In this document: in pieces, positions 33,799 to 42,332 of the stretch
How positions within the stretch are numbered: the first letter of the stretch is position 1
Layout of the letters: every line of letters starts with the position of its first letter
Source: Mediterraneibacter glycyrrhizinilyticus
Lineage (GTDB): Bacteria > Bacillota > Clostridia > Lachnospirales > Lachnospiraceae
Assembly (NCBI RefSeq): GCF_015560805.1
Contig: NZ_JADMSO010000002.1
Coordinates: forward strand, 248,001 to 312,000
Length of the DNA stretch: 64,000 nucleotides
Reading direction: 5' to 3'
Made by a program: the position numbers and the translations under genes
The notes under the pieces: generated by a model
Told to the model about the DNA's origin: nothing
Database searches by the model: none
What the model saw: the letters and a program-made list of their open reading frames with translations, nothing else

Positions 33799-34655
33799 TG
33801 AATTTCCACATATTAACTTTATTTCCGGAAATGGTGATGAGCGGACTTAATACGAGTATCATCGGACGGGCAGCCGCAAGAGGACTGCTGTCCATTGAGG
33901 CGGTCAACATCAGAGACTATGCGTTTAACAAGCACCAGAGCGTAGACGATTATCCTTACGGCGGCGGCGCAGGTATGCTGATGCAGGCGGAGCCGGTTTA
34001 TCTGGCGTATAAAGCAGTGGAGGATCAGATACTGGCGCGGGCAGCACAGGCGGAGTGCACAGGGGAACTGAAAGGCTTAGAGCAGGCGGAAAGTGCGGAA
34101 CAGACCGTAAGTGCAGTACAGGCGGAAAATATAGAAGAAGCAACAGAAAAAAAGAAGCTGCGTGTCGTATATCTTTCGCCGCAGGGGGATACGTTTAGTC
34201 AGGAAATGGCGGAAGAACTGGCAAAGGAAGAGGATCTGATCCTGCTTTGCGGACATTACGAGGGAATCGACGAGCGTGTACTGGAAGAGATCGTGACAGA
34301 TTATGTGTCGATCGGAGACTATGTGCTGACTGGCGGGGAACTTCCGGCAATGGTCATGGTAGATACGATCTCCAGACTGGTTCCGGGCGTGCTTCACAAC
34401 GATGTGTCGGCAGAATTTGAATCGTTTCAGGATCATCTGCTGGAATATCCGCAGTATTCCAGACCAGAGGAATGGCATGGGAAAAAAGTGCCGGAAGTAT
34501 TGCTCTCGGGTCATCATGCGAATATTGAGAAATGGAGACGGCAGCAGTCGATCTTAAGAACGAGGGAGCGCCGTCCAGATCTGTTTGAAAAATGTGAGCT
34601 GACGGAGAAAGAAAAGCGCTGGCTTGCAGAACGGGATACGGAACAAGGCGAATAA
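33795..34655 (+). CDS. trmD: tRNA (guanosine(37)-N1)-methyltransferase TrmD with linker insertion
   Basis: 286 residues, longer than usual (about 240-250). The SPOUT knot is intact: [29 protein letters not shown] and DSHAxxx-type [18 protein letters not shown]. Between YLAYKAVED and the knot ([10 protein letters not shown]) there is an extra stretch of roughly 35 residues rich in Ala, Glu and Gln (residues about 80-117). It methylates G37 of tRNAs to prevent frameshifting. It overlaps rimM by 4 bases. Confidence 0.95.
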   Translation: MMNFHILTLFPEMVMSGLNTSIIGRAAARGLLSIEAVNIRDYAFNKHQSVDDYPYGGGAGMLMQAEPVYLAYKAVEDQILARAAQAECTGELKGLEQAESAEQTVSAVQAENIEEATEKKKLRVVYLSPQGDTFSQEMAEELAKEEDLILLCGHYEGIDERVLEEIVTDYVSIGDYVLTGGELPAMVMVDTISRLVPGVLHNDVSAEFESFQDHLLEYPQYSRPEEWHGKKVPEVLLSGHHANIEKWRRQQSILRTRERRPDLFEKCELTEKEKRWLAERDTEQGE

Positions 34656-34693
34656 AAATGTACGACAAGGCAAACAAAAATGTGCATAAGCAC

Positions 34694-34722
34694 TTGAAAT
34701 GTGAAGAAAAATGTGGTAAACT
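34694..34722 (+). promoter_or_regulatory. Promoter of rplS
   Basis: TTGAAA (34694-34699), 17-base spacer, TAAACT (34717-34722), located 90 bases before the rplS start. Confidence 0.65.
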
Positions 34723-34742
34723 ACAACAGTTGTTTGTGTAAA

Positions 34743-34805
34743 GAAGAGCGATGGTCCTCTGGCACCGAACAGGCGAGTGTTAAGAACGTCAAAGAATAAG
34801 GAGGT
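34743..34805 (+). promoter_or_regulatory. Probable L19 ribosomal-protein leader
   Basis: The rplS leader contains AGAGCGATGGTCCTCT and GGCACCGAACAGGCGAGTG, followed by AAGGAGG. The position, size and first hairpin (AGAG/CTCT) recall the Firmicutes L19 leader that lets L19 repress its own synthesis. The assignment is from memory of the family, not from a model search. Confidence 0.45.
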
Positions 34806-34811
34806 CACACA

Positions 34812-35159
34812 ATGAACGATATTATTAAAAATCTTGAAGCTGAGCAGTTAAAAGAGAACGCTCCGGAATTCCATGTTGGTGATACTGTAAAAGTATACGC
34901 TAAGATCAAAGAGGGAAACCGTGAAAGAATCCAGGTATTCGAAGGAACTGTACTGAAAAGACAGGGAGGCGGAGTAAGAGAGACTTTCACAGTAAGAAAG
35001 ACATCCAACGGTGTTGGTGTTGAGAAAACATGGCCGGTTCACTCTCCGCACGTTGAAAAAGTAGAGATTGTTCGTCTTGGTAAAGTAAGAAGAGCAAAAC
35101 TGAACTACTTGAGAAGCCGTGTAGGTAAGAGAGCAAAAGTAAAAGAGTTAGTAAAATAA
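34812..35159 (+). CDS. rplS: 50S ribosomal protein L19
   Basis: 115 residues. [10 protein letters not shown]-type start, [48 protein letters not shown] and [16 protein letters not shown] are characteristic. It has its own promoter and leader, and is followed by a terminator. Confidence 0.97.
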   Translation: MNDIIKNLEAEQLKENAPEFHVGDTVKVYAKIKEGNRERIQVFEGTVLKRQGGGVRETFTVRKTSNGVGVEKTWPVHSPHVEKVEIVRLGKVRRAKLNYLRSRVGKRAKVKELVK

Positions 35160-35173
35160 GCAGTGACGATGAG

Positions 35174-35213
35174 AGGGACAATTACAGACATGTATTTGTC
35201 CCTTTTCGTTTTT
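35174..35213 (+). terminator. rplS terminator
   Basis: AGGGACAA (35174-35181) pairs with TTGTCCCT (35196-35203), followed by TTTCGTTTTT. Confidence 0.85.
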
Positions 35214-35247
35214 ATGATCATGTCAGTGTACAAGTTGGGGAAAGATT

Positions 35248-35916
35248 ATGAAAAAAATGATTTCCGGCGAGGGAAAGAAAAAAGCGAAGAAGAAAAAATA
35301 TAAAAAACGCCGTCAGACATCGAGTCTTAAGAAGATGAAACAGACCAAACTACATTTTCCGGCGGAACATGTGTCGTTTCGGAAGTGGGATCTGCGAAAG
35401 ATTTCCGTATGGGGCATCCAGATCGTCTGTGTTTGTCTTCTGGCATTTATGTTGGTGTTCTTTTTCGGACAGCGTGTCAGCAATGCAGGAGATTCGATGC
35501 GTCCGGCGCTGCATAACGGTGACATTGTTTTGGTGAACCGTCTGGTATATAATGCGAGCAAACCAAAGCGGGGAGATGTGATCGCGTTCAAGCCGAACGG
35601 GAATGAGAATGCACATTATTCGATCAAAAGAGTTGTGGGACTGCCGGGAGAAACGGTGCAGATCAAAGACGGTGCGATCTATATCGACGGCAAAGAACAT
35701 GTGGAGGACATTTACACATTTGAGATCGAAACGCCGGGGATCGCGGAAGACGCCGTCAAGCTTGGCGAGGGTGAATATTTTGTGATGGGCGACAATCATA
35801 CAAGCAGCGATGACAGCCGGATGGCGGATGTGGGAAATGTAAAGCGTGAAGATATTTACGGAAAAGTATGGTTTGTGGCAAGTTTTGGAAAGAATTTTGG
35901 ATGGATCAAAGATTAA
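35248..35916 (+). CDS. lepB: Signal peptidase I (first copy)
   Basis: 222 residues. A Lys-rich cytoplasmic N-terminus (about 50 residues) precedes one membrane helix (54-74). Catalytic Ser83 is in NAGDSMRP and Lys127 in HYSIKRVVGLPGE; VMGDNHTSSDDSR follows. It cleaves Sec signal peptides on the outer face. A second copy lies 900 bases on, with rbgA between them. The long basic N-terminus is unusual for small Gram-positive SipS-type enzymes. Confidence 0.92.
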   Translation: MKKMISGEGKKKAKKKKYKKRRQTSSLKKMKQTKLHFPAEHVSFRKWDLRKISVWGIQIVCVCLLAFMLVFFFGQRVSNAGDSMRPALHNGDIVLVNRLVYNASKPKRGDVIAFKPNGNENAHYSIKRVVGLPGETVQIKDGAIYIDGKEHVEDIYTFEIETPGIAEDAVKLGEGEYFVMGDNHTSSDDSRMADVGNVKREDIYGKVWFVASFGKNFGWIKD

Positions 35917-35932
35917 GAGGGAGGAACGTAGT

Positions 35933-36781
35933 ATGCATTTTCAGTGGTATCCGGGACATATGACGAAAGCGAAACGGATAATGCAGGAGAATATGAAGCT
36001 GATCGACCTTGTAATTGAACTGGTGGACGCCCGGGTTCCGGTCAGCAGCAGAAATCCGGATCTGGATGAACTCGGAAAGAATAAAGCGAGGCTGATCCTG
36101 CTGAACAAGTCCGATCTTGCGGAAGAGCGGATGAATGATGTGTGGGCAGCATATTTTAAAGAGAAAGGATATTCCGTCGTAAAGTTAAATGCGAAGAAAG
36201 GCGGCGGGATCAAGTCGATCCAGGGTGTGATCCAGGAAGCGTGCAAAGAAAAGATCGAACGCGACCGGAAACGTGGTATTTTAAACCGTCCGGTCCGTGC
36301 AATGGTCGTCGGAATCCCGAATGTGGGGAAATCCACGTTTATCAATGCGTTGGCGGGGAAAGCCTGTGCAAAGACCGGGAACAAACCGGGAGTGACAAAA
36401 GGAAAGCAGTGGATCCGGCTGAATAAAAACGTAGAACTTCTGGATACGCCGGGAATCCTCTGGCCGAAATTTGAGGATCAGACGGTCGGTCTGCGGCTGG
36501 CGTGGATCGGATCGATCAAGGATGAAATCCTCAACACGGAAGAACTGGCAGCGGAATTGACCGGTTTTCTCGTGAACTCTTACCCGGACGTATTGAAAGA
36601 GAAATATGAGATCGAAGAATCTGCGGATGGATTTGAAAATCTGAGAGGGATCGCAGAGAGCAGACATTGTCTTGTGAAAGGAAACGAACTGGATACAGAA
36701 AAGGCGGCGAAACTTCTTCTGGATGATTTTCGAAACGGACGTCTGGGACGTATTACATTGGAGACACCGGAAAATAACTGA
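35933..36781 (+). CDS. rbgA: Ribosome biogenesis GTPase RbgA (YlqF)
   Basis: 282 residues, a circularly permuted GTPase: HFQWYPGHMTKAKR at the start, G4 LLNKSDL, then G1 VGIPNVGKSTFINALAGK and G3 LDTPGILWPK. A C-terminal ANTAR-like RNA-binding region follows. It assembles the late 50S subunit. The ATG at 35933 has GAGGGAGGA upstream; a longer frame from 35846 would overlap lepB. Confidence 0.95.
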   Translation: MHFQWYPGHMTKAKRIMQENMKLIDLVIELVDARVPVSSRNPDLDELGKNKARLILLNKSDLAEERMNDVWAAYFKEKGYSVVKLNAKKGGGIKSIQGVIQEACKEKIERDRKRGILNRPVRAMVVGIPNVGKSTFINALAGKACAKTGNKPGVTKGKQWIRLNKNVELLDTPGILWPKFEDQTVGLRLAWIGSIKDEILNTEELAAELTGFLVNSYPDVLKEKYEIEESADGFENLRGIAESRHCLVKGNELDTEKAAKLLLDDFRNGRLGRITLETPENN

Positions 36782-36801
36782 CGGAGAGGGACTTGGAAAG
36801 T

Positions 36802-37347
36802 ATGGAAGAAGAAAAAAGTATATTAAAGGAACTGGGGGGCTGGCTGATCTATATATTGGTCATCATCGGACTGACGTATCTGATCATCACATTCGTAGGA
36901 CAGAGGACGAGGGTAAGCGGGCACTCTATGGAGACGACACTTTCCGATGGGGATAATCTGATCGTAGACAAGATTTCGTACCGTTTCCGCGAGCCGGAAC
37001 GATTTGAGATCGTTGTATTCCCATATCAGTATGAAGAAAATACATACTATATCAAGCGGATCATCGGACTTCCGGGAGAGACTGTTCAGGTGGCGGACGG
37101 AATCGTCTATATCAACGGGGAGCCGCTGGATGAGAATTATGGAAATGAACCGATGGAAAATGCCGGAATTGCCGGCGAGCCGATCACATTGGGAAGCGAC
37201 GAATATTTTGTGCTGGGAGATAACAGGAATCACAGTTCCGACAGCCGGGATGCAACCGTCGGCGTCTTAAAGAGAGAAGATCTTCTGGGACGTGCATGGA
37301 TCCGGATCTGGCCGTTGGATGAATTCGGAGTGATCCGTCACGAATAG
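36802..37347 (+). CDS. lepB: Signal peptidase I (second copy)
   Basis: 181 residues, SipS size. One membrane helix (about 13-33), Ser42 in VSGHSMETTL and Lys85 in YYIKRIIGLPGE are intact, with LGDNRNHSSDSRD near the end. The ATG at 36802 follows GGAGAGGG at 11 bases; the in-frame TTG at 36793 is too close. The different N-terminus from the first copy suggests different substrates or regulation. Confidence 0.92.
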   Translation: MEEEKSILKELGGWLIYILVIIGLTYLIITFVGQRTRVSGHSMETTLSDGDNLIVDKISYRFREPERFEIVVFPYQYEENTYYIKRIIGLPGETVQVADGIVYINGEPLDENYGNEPMENAGIAGEPITLGSDEYFVLGDNRNHSSDSRDATVGVLKREDLLGRAWIRIWPLDEFGVIRHE

Positions 37348-37386
37348 CGGAGGAGAGCAGAGTATATCAGAAGTGAGGAAAGCGGC

Positions 37387-38178
37387 ATGAGCAGCGAGAA
37401 GAAGAGTATCGGAGAGATCCGGAAAGAATTTGAAAATGTACAGAAAGAAGCGCAGACTGAGAAACAGCAGAAAGCGTTGGATGTGTTGTGCCTGAAATAT
37501 GCACAGGATGGACGAAAAGGGGTTCAAGTCCTGATCGAGCGGTGCCACAAACAGAAAGAGAAACTCCAAAAAGAGCGGGAGCGTCTGGATGTGATGCGGC
37601 AGTTTGAACGGCAGTACGCGGATTGTACTTATATTTGCGGAATTGACGAAGCAGGACGGGGACCGCTTGCGGGACCGGTCGTGGCAGGCGCTGTGATTCT
37701 TCCTAAGGACTGCGAGATCCTTTATCTGAATGATTCCAAGCAGCTTTCCGCAAAGTGTCGGGAGGCGCTGTATGACGAGATCATGGAAAAAGCGGTGGCG
37801 ACAGGGATCGGGATGGCGTCCCCTGCCAGGATTGATGAGATCAATATTCTTCAGGCAACCTATGAGGCAATGCGGGAAGCTGTCCGTGCGCTCGGCGTCG
37901 TACCGGACGTGCTGCTCAATGACGCAGTGCGGATCCCGGGGCTTGATGTGCCGCAGGTACCGATCGTGAAAGGGGATGCAAAAAGTGTCTCGATCGCGGC
38001 GGCAAGCATTTTGGCGAAAGTTACAAGGGATCGTCTGATGATACAGTATGAAGAAGTGCTTCCGGGATATGGATTTGCGAAGAACAAAGGATATGGATCC
38101 GCAGATCATATCGCGGCATTGAAACAGATGGGGGCAACCCCGATCCATCGGCAGAGCTTCATCAAAAATTTTGTGTAG
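37387..38178 (+). CDS. rnhB: Ribonuclease HII
   Basis: 263 residues. YICGIDEAGRGPLAGPVVAGAV (as CGIDEAGRGPLAGPV) near residue 83 gives the catalytic Asp-Glu pair; LNDSKQLS, DAVRIPG and VKGDAKSVSIAAASILAKV complete the site. The first 78 residues are a charged helical extension seen in many clostridial RNases HII. It removes ribonucleotides from DNA and RNA primers. Confidence 0.94.
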   Translation: MSSEKKSIGEIRKEFENVQKEAQTEKQQKALDVLCLKYAQDGRKGVQVLIERCHKQKEKLQKERERLDVMRQFERQYADCTYICGIDEAGRGPLAGPVVAGAVILPKDCEILYLNDSKQLSAKCREALYDEIMEKAVATGIGMASPARIDEINILQATYEAMREAVRALGVVPDVLLNDAVRIPGLDVPQVPIVKGDAKSVSIAAASILAKVTRDRLMIQYEEVLPGYGFAKNKGYGSADHIAALKQMGATPIHRQSFIKNFV

Positions 38179-38229
38179 ATACATACATTTGAATCAAGGG
38201 GATCGTCATCAGCAGTCGCAGGAAAAGTT

Positions 38230-38607
38230 ATGGCGGAAAAAAAGAAAAGGAATCATCGCAGGCTCGGGAGTGTTTATGAGCAGACTGTGGGATTTTATCT
38301 GGAACAGTATGGATATGAAATCGTAGCGTTTAATTATCGATGTCCGATGGGAGAGATCGATCTGATCGCAAAAGAGGGCGGAGTTCTCGTCTTTTGCGAG
38401 GTGAAATACCGGAAAGATCTACATTGCGGAAGCGCGGCGGAGGCTGTGGATCCGAGAAAACAGAGGCGGATCTGGAGGTCTGCGCTTTATTATCTTACCG
38501 TGCATGGGATCGGGGATGTGCCGTGTCGGTTTGATGTGATCGGTATTGAGGATGGGAAAATCTCTGTGATCAAGAATGCGTTTGAGGGAGAGATATCATG
38601 GATTTGA
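38230..38607 (+). CDS. YraN/UPF0102 nuclease-like protein
   Basis: 125 residues, UPF0102 family. Conserved elements are RRLGSVYEQTVGFYLEQYGYEI, CPMGEIDLIAKEGGVLVFCEVKYRK (as GEIDLIAKEG and FCEVKYRK), a PD-(D/E)xK-like active site. Its biochemical role is not established. It follows rnhB, as in many genomes, and overlaps pgeF by 10 bases. Confidence 0.9.
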   Translation: MAEKKKRNHRRLGSVYEQTVGFYLEQYGYEIVAFNYRCPMGEIDLIAKEGGVLVFCEVKYRKDLHCGSAAEAVDPRKQRRIWRSALYYLTVHGIGDVPCRFDVIGIEDGKISVIKNAFEGEISWI

Positions 38608-39455
38608 AATTGAGCTATAAAAATGCAGAGCGGATTTTGGAAGTGGAAGACGGGGAAGTTCCTTATCTGCGGTATCCGCTGCTTTCGGATACCGGGATTG
38701 TGAAGCACGGATTTTCCACCCGGCTCGGAGGCGTAAGCGAGGGATGCTATGCGTCGATGAATTTAAGTTTTACCCGTGGAGACAGGGAAGAAGATGTCCG
38801 GGAGAATTTTTGCCGTATCGCCGATGCGATCGGCGTCCGCTGTGAGGATATGGTATTTTCGCAGCAGACCCACACGTCAAATGTGCGCGTTGTGACAGAA
38901 GCAGATCGGGGAATGGGGATCACACGACCGCTTGCGTGGCAGGATGTGGACGGTCTCGTGACGGATGTTCCGGGGATCTGTCTTGTGACATTTTATGCAG
39001 ACTGTGTGCCGCTTTTTTTCGTGGATCCGGTGAAAAAGGTGATCGGGCTGAGTCATTCCGGATGGAGGGGAACGGTTGCGAAGATCGGGAAAGAGACGGT
39101 CAGGAAGATGCGGGAAGTTTACGGATGCGACCCGGGAGATATTCTGGCAGCCGTAGGACCATCGATCTGTCAGGATTGCTACGAAGTGAGCGAGGAAGTG
39201 ATCCGGCAGTTTCAAGAGCATTTTTCGGAGAAAGACTGGGCATCCTTGTTTTATAAGAAAGAAAACGGAAAATACCAGATGGATCTTTGGCGGGCAAATG
39301 AAATGATCTTTCTGGAATCCGGAATCAAAACAGAACATATTGCGGTGACGAATATTTGTACACATTGTAACAGTGAAGTGCTGTATTCTCACCGGGCAAT
39401 GGGTGATCAAAGAGGCAATCTGGCGGCATTTCTGGCGCTGAATGAAGAAACGTGA
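38598..39455 (+). CDS. pgeF: Laccase-domain purine nucleoside/peptidoglycan-editing factor PgeF (YfiH)
   Basis: 285 residues, YfiH family. HGFSTRLGGVSEG, FSQQTHTSNV, DGLVTDVPG, FYADCVPLFF, GLSHSGWRGTVAKI and CTHCNSEVLYSHR carry the conserved Cys/His metal site. Members act on purine nucleosides and have been linked to peptidoglycan editing. It overlaps yraN and ends 19 bases before the channel gene's start. Confidence 0.92.
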   Translation: MDLKLSYKNAERILEVEDGEVPYLRYPLLSDTGIVKHGFSTRLGGVSEGCYASMNLSFTRGDREEDVRENFCRIADAIGVRCEDMVFSQQTHTSNVRVVTEADRGMGITRPLAWQDVDGLVTDVPGICLVTFYADCVPLFFVDPVKKVIGLSHSGWRGTVAKIGKETVRKMREVYGCDPGDILAAVGPSICQDCYEVSEEVIRQFQEHFSEKDWASLFYKKENGKYQMDLWRANEMIFLESGIKTEHIAVTNICTHCNSEVLYSHRAMGDQRGNLAAFLALNEET

Positions 39456-39474
39456 GAAAGAAAGGAGACAAAAG

Positions 39475-40368
39475 ATGGAGTCGACAACGGAGATCATACA
39501 GGAATCAGCGGAAGCATCGATGAATGAAGTAGAGGCAAATGTAAGCGGACTGGTACAGTATTTACAAGATCATATTCCGGATATGGTCTCATTTGGGATC
39601 CGGCTTCTGATCGCGCTTTTGATCTTTCTGATCGGACGTTTTCTGATCCGGTGGATCCGCAAAAGCGTGAGTAATTCTTTTATACGAAGAGATGCGGATC
39701 AGGGAGTCAGACAATTTACCGATTCGTTTTTAAAGTTTCTTCTTTATACGATTCTTATGATCATCATCGCCGCGAATCTAGGGATAGAGCTTTCGTCGAT
39801 CACGATGCTGTTTGCATCCGCCGGCGTGGGGATTTCATTGGCATTGCAGGGGACTTTGTCCAATCTGGCAGGCGGCGTCCAGATCCTTTTGTTAAAGCCG
39901 TTCGTGGTAGGTGATTATATTATCGAAGACACGAATAAAAATGAGGGTACGGTAAAAGAAATACAAGTGTTTTACACAAAGCTGACGACGGTGGAGAATA
40001 AAACGATCGTGATACCGAACGGAACACTGACAAACAATAGTTTGACGAATGTGACGGCAAAAGCGGAACGTCAGTTGGATTTGAAGCTTGGTATATCCTA
40101 TGAGTCGGATCTGAAGAAAGCAAAGAAGCTTTTGGAAGAAATGCTTCTTCAAAATGAACACATCCTCAAAGAGGAAGACTGGAAAGTTTTTGTGGATTCG
40201 CTGGGCGACAGTGCGGTGATCCTTGGGATCCGTGCATGGGTGAAAACAGAAGAATACTGGCAGACAAGATGGGATCTGCTGGAGGAGATCAAGCTGACAT
40301 TTGATAAAGAGGGAATCGAGATCCCGTACAATCAGATGACCGTGCATGTGAAAAACGGACAAGAGTAA
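39475..40368 (+). CDS. Small-conductance mechanosensitive channel (MscS family)
   Basis: 297 residues. Three membrane helices cover residues about 30-125; the pore-lining third helix and beta domain show SAGVGISLALQGTLSNLAGGVQIL (as GVGISLALQGTLSN) and VGDYIIE. The cytoplasmic cage follows. The ATG at 39475 has AAGGAG upstream. It protects the cell against hypo-osmotic shock. A bidirectional terminator separates it from the convergent transporter. Confidence 0.92.
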   Translation: MESTTEIIQESAEASMNEVEANVSGLVQYLQDHIPDMVSFGIRLLIALLIFLIGRFLIRWIRKSVSNSFIRRDADQGVRQFTDSFLKFLLYTILMIIIAANLGIELSSITMLFASAGVGISLALQGTLSNLAGGVQILLLKPFVVGDYIIEDTNKNEGTVKEIQVFYTKLTTVENKTIVIPNGTLTNNSLTNVTAKAERQLDLKLGISYESDLKKAKKLLEEMLLQNEHILKEEDWKVFVDSLGDSAVILGIRAWVKTEEYWQTRWDLLEEIKLTFDKEGIEIPYNQMTVHVKNGQE

Positions 40369-40410
40369 AAGATAAGAAGAAAGAAAAGGCGCGAAAGTAT
40401 TTGTTTCAAA

Positions 40411-40457
40411 AAAGAAACTCCGGCGGCATTCAAAATGCCGACCGGAGCTTCTTTTTG
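40411..40457. terminator. Bidirectional terminator
   Basis: AAGAAACTCCGG...GGCATT pairs with AATGCC...CCGGAGCTTCTTTTT over 40412-40457. It lies between convergent genes and has an A-run and a T-run on either side. Confidence 0.88.
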
Positions 40458-40469
40458 CAAAAATTGTTT

Positions 40470-41837
40470 TTAATGGAAGATAGACCAATATCCCTGTACG
40501 AAAATAAACAGTACGATCAGCGGAAGAATGTAAGAAACATAAATTCTTGCCCATTTCGGAAATTTGATTCCGGTTCCGCTGTTTGCTTCCGATACAAAAT
40601 TTTTCCATCCCCAGCCATAACGGCTTGTGCAGAATAAAAGGTAGATCAAACTTCCCAGCGGAAGCAGATTGTTGCTTACAAGGAAATCTTCAAAATCCAG
40701 GATCGTGGATCCCTCTCCGAGAAGCTGTACACCGCTCAATACGTTGAATCCAAGAAGACATGGAAGCGAAAGAACGATGATCGCGATCAAATTGCAGATC
40801 ACTGCCTTTGTACGGCTGCATCCGGTCAGATCCATTGCAAACGATATGATATTTTCAAAGACCGCAATGATCGTAGATGCCGCTGCAAATAACATGCAGA
40901 GGAAGAACAAAGCGCCCCAGATCCGTCCGCCGCTCATGGAGTTAAAAATATTCGGCAGTGTGATGAAGATCAGGTTCGGACCGCTGTCCGGGTTGACGCC
41001 GAATGCGAAGCATGCCGGAAAGATGATCAGACCGGAGATCAATGCGACGCAGGTATCCAGGATCGTAACGCAGACTGCCTCACCGGTCAGACTTCTGGAT
41101 CTGTCGATGTAACTTCCGAAAATGGCGATCGCACCGATTCCAAGACTCAATGTGAAAAAGGACTGTCCCATTGCCGCAAATACAACTTCCGTCAGCCCGG
41201 CGTCTTTGATCTTTCCAAAATCAGGAAGCAGATAAAACTTCAGACCCTCACCGGCTCCGGGAAGCGTAATGGAACGGACCGCAAGAACGATCATCAGTAC
41301 AAATAATAGTCCCATCATTACTTTTGTGATTTTCTCGACTCCTTTTTGCAGTCCGAGGTTACAGATCGCAAAGCATGCCGCGACAACGACGATCATGCAG
41401 ACTGCCATGAGCCCCGGCTGCCCCATCAGCTCTCCGAATGCGTTGGAAACGCCCTCGGCATCCAGCCCCTCGAATTGTCCTCCGATCATCTTAAAGAAAT
41501 AAAGAAGCATCCAACCGCCGATTGTTGTATAGAACATCATCAGCAGATAGTTACCGGCCATCGCACCGTACTTATACCAATGCCATTTTGTGCCTTTCGG
41601 TTCCAATACATCAAACGACAGCGCCGCGCTTTTCTGACTTGCACGTCCTACGGAAAATTCCATTACCATGATCGGAAGTCCCAGCACAAGCAGGAAGAAT
41701 AAGTAGATCAGGACAAATGCGGCTCCGCCGTATTCTCCTGTAATGTACGGGAATCTCCACACATTTCCCAATCCGATCGCGCATCCTGCTGAAATGAGGA
41801 TGAACCCAAGACGGGAACCAAACTTTTCTCGTTTCAT
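40470..41837 (-). CDS. Neurotransmitter:sodium symporter family transporter
   Basis: About 455 residues, eleven to twelve helices. SRLGFILISAGCAIGLGNVWRFPYI (as AGCAIGLGNVWRFPYI) is the Na+-site signature of NSS/SNF proteins such as TnaT and LeuT. It likely takes up an amino acid with sodium; which one cannot be read. The start is the ATG at 41837 after GAGGGAAAG. Any longer frame would run into the repeat and the tRNA. Confidence 0.9.
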   Translation of the reverse strand: MKREKFGSRLGFILISAGCAIGLGNVWRFPYITGEYGGAAFVLIYLFFLLVLGLPIMVMEFSVGRASQKSAALSFDVLEPKGTKWHWYKYGAMAGNYLLMMFYTTIGGWMLLYFFKMIGGQFEGLDAEGVSNAFGELMGQPGLMAVCMIVVVAACFAICNLGLQKGVEKITKVMMGLLFVLMIVLAVRSITLPGAGEGLKFYLLPDFGKIKDAGLTEVVFAAMGQSFFTLSLGIGAIAIFGSYIDRSRSLTGEAVCVTILDTCVALISGLIIFPACFAFGVNPDSGPNLIFITLPNIFNSMSGGRIWGALFFLCMLFAAASTIIAVFENIISFAMDLTGCSRTKAVICNLIAIIVLSLPCLLGFNVLSGVQLLGEGSTILDFEDFLVSNNLLPLGSLIYLLFCTSRYGWGWKNFVSEANSGTGIKFPKWARIYVSYILPLIVLFIFVQGYWSIFH

Positions 41838-41868
41838 TTTTCTTTCCCTCTCTCTCATAAACATTCTT

Positions 41869-41970
41869 AGCGTCGATGTATAAGAGGAAAAACGGTCGAT
41901 GAAGAGCAAATATAAGCCTCGTCTCGACTCGCAGACCTCGACGGTGTATTTCCCTTTGTACACGGACGCT
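41869..41970. repeat. AGCGTC-type inverted repeat, copy with internal segment
   Basis: A 102-base element. The left end AGCGTCGATGTATAAGAG and the right end CCCTTTGTACACGGACGCT are imperfect inverted copies. The inside holds GGTCGATGAAGAGCAAATAT and TCTCGACTCGCAGACCTCG, which also occur in the longer copy at 57960, so this looks like an internally shortened version. Confidence 0.75.
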
Positions 41971-41982
41971 GTTCGTAATATA

Positions 41983-42019
41983 GAAAAAACCGCAGATCCA
42001 TATAGGATCTGCGGTTTTT
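41983..42019 (-). terminator. tRNA-Thr terminator
   Basis: On the minus strand CCGCAGATCC and GGATCTGCGG pair with a 5-base loop and are followed by TTTTTT. Confidence 0.85.
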
Positions 42020-42023
42020 CGTC

Positions 42024-42096
42024 AGCCGAAAATCGGACTCGAACCGACGACCCCTTCATTACGAGTGAAGTGCTCTACCAACTGAGCTATTTCGGC
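42024..42096 (-). tRNA. tRNA-Thr (anticodon CGT)
   Basis: 73 bases on the minus strand. GCCGAAA at the 5' end pairs with TTTCGGC, the D-arm has AGCTCAGTTGGTAGAGC, and the T-arm has GGTTCGAGTCC. The anticodon loop CTCGTAA gives CGT, reading ACG (Thr). CCA is not encoded. A terminator follows directly. Confidence 0.95.
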
Positions 42097-42241
42097 ACGG
42101 CTATAAAACGAACCTTTAATAGTATAGCGCATTATGAAATATATTTCAACAGTTTTTTTGAAAAAAATCCGCAAAAATTTCATCAAACTTTTAGTGCCTC
42201 AATTATGGGAAATTTTGTGAAAATTCAGTAAAAATTCCGGC

Positions 42242-42288
42242 GATATCTCTGAAATATCATTGCAGGAATCTTGTTTGCGTGGTATAGT
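42242..42288 (+). promoter_or_regulatory. Promoter and palindrome upstream of SDR gene
   Basis: TTGCAG (42260-42265), 17-base spacer, TATAGT (42283-42288). Just upstream, GATATCTCTGAAATATC (42242-42258) is a near-perfect palindrome that touches the -35 box and looks like an operator. Confidence 0.6.
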
Positions 42289-42332
42289 TCTCAATAGAAA
42301 AATTTCTTTCAAAAATAAAGGAGGAACAAAAA

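Noticed and set aside
41838-42059. N-terminal extension of the NSS transporter frame to 42059
   Set aside because: It would overlap the tRNA-Thr, its terminator and a repeat element. The transporter signature begins just after the ATG at 41837.
41899-42231. A 110-codon plus-strand frame over the tRNA region
   Set aside because: It reads through tRNA-Thr and a terminator and has no protein-like composition.
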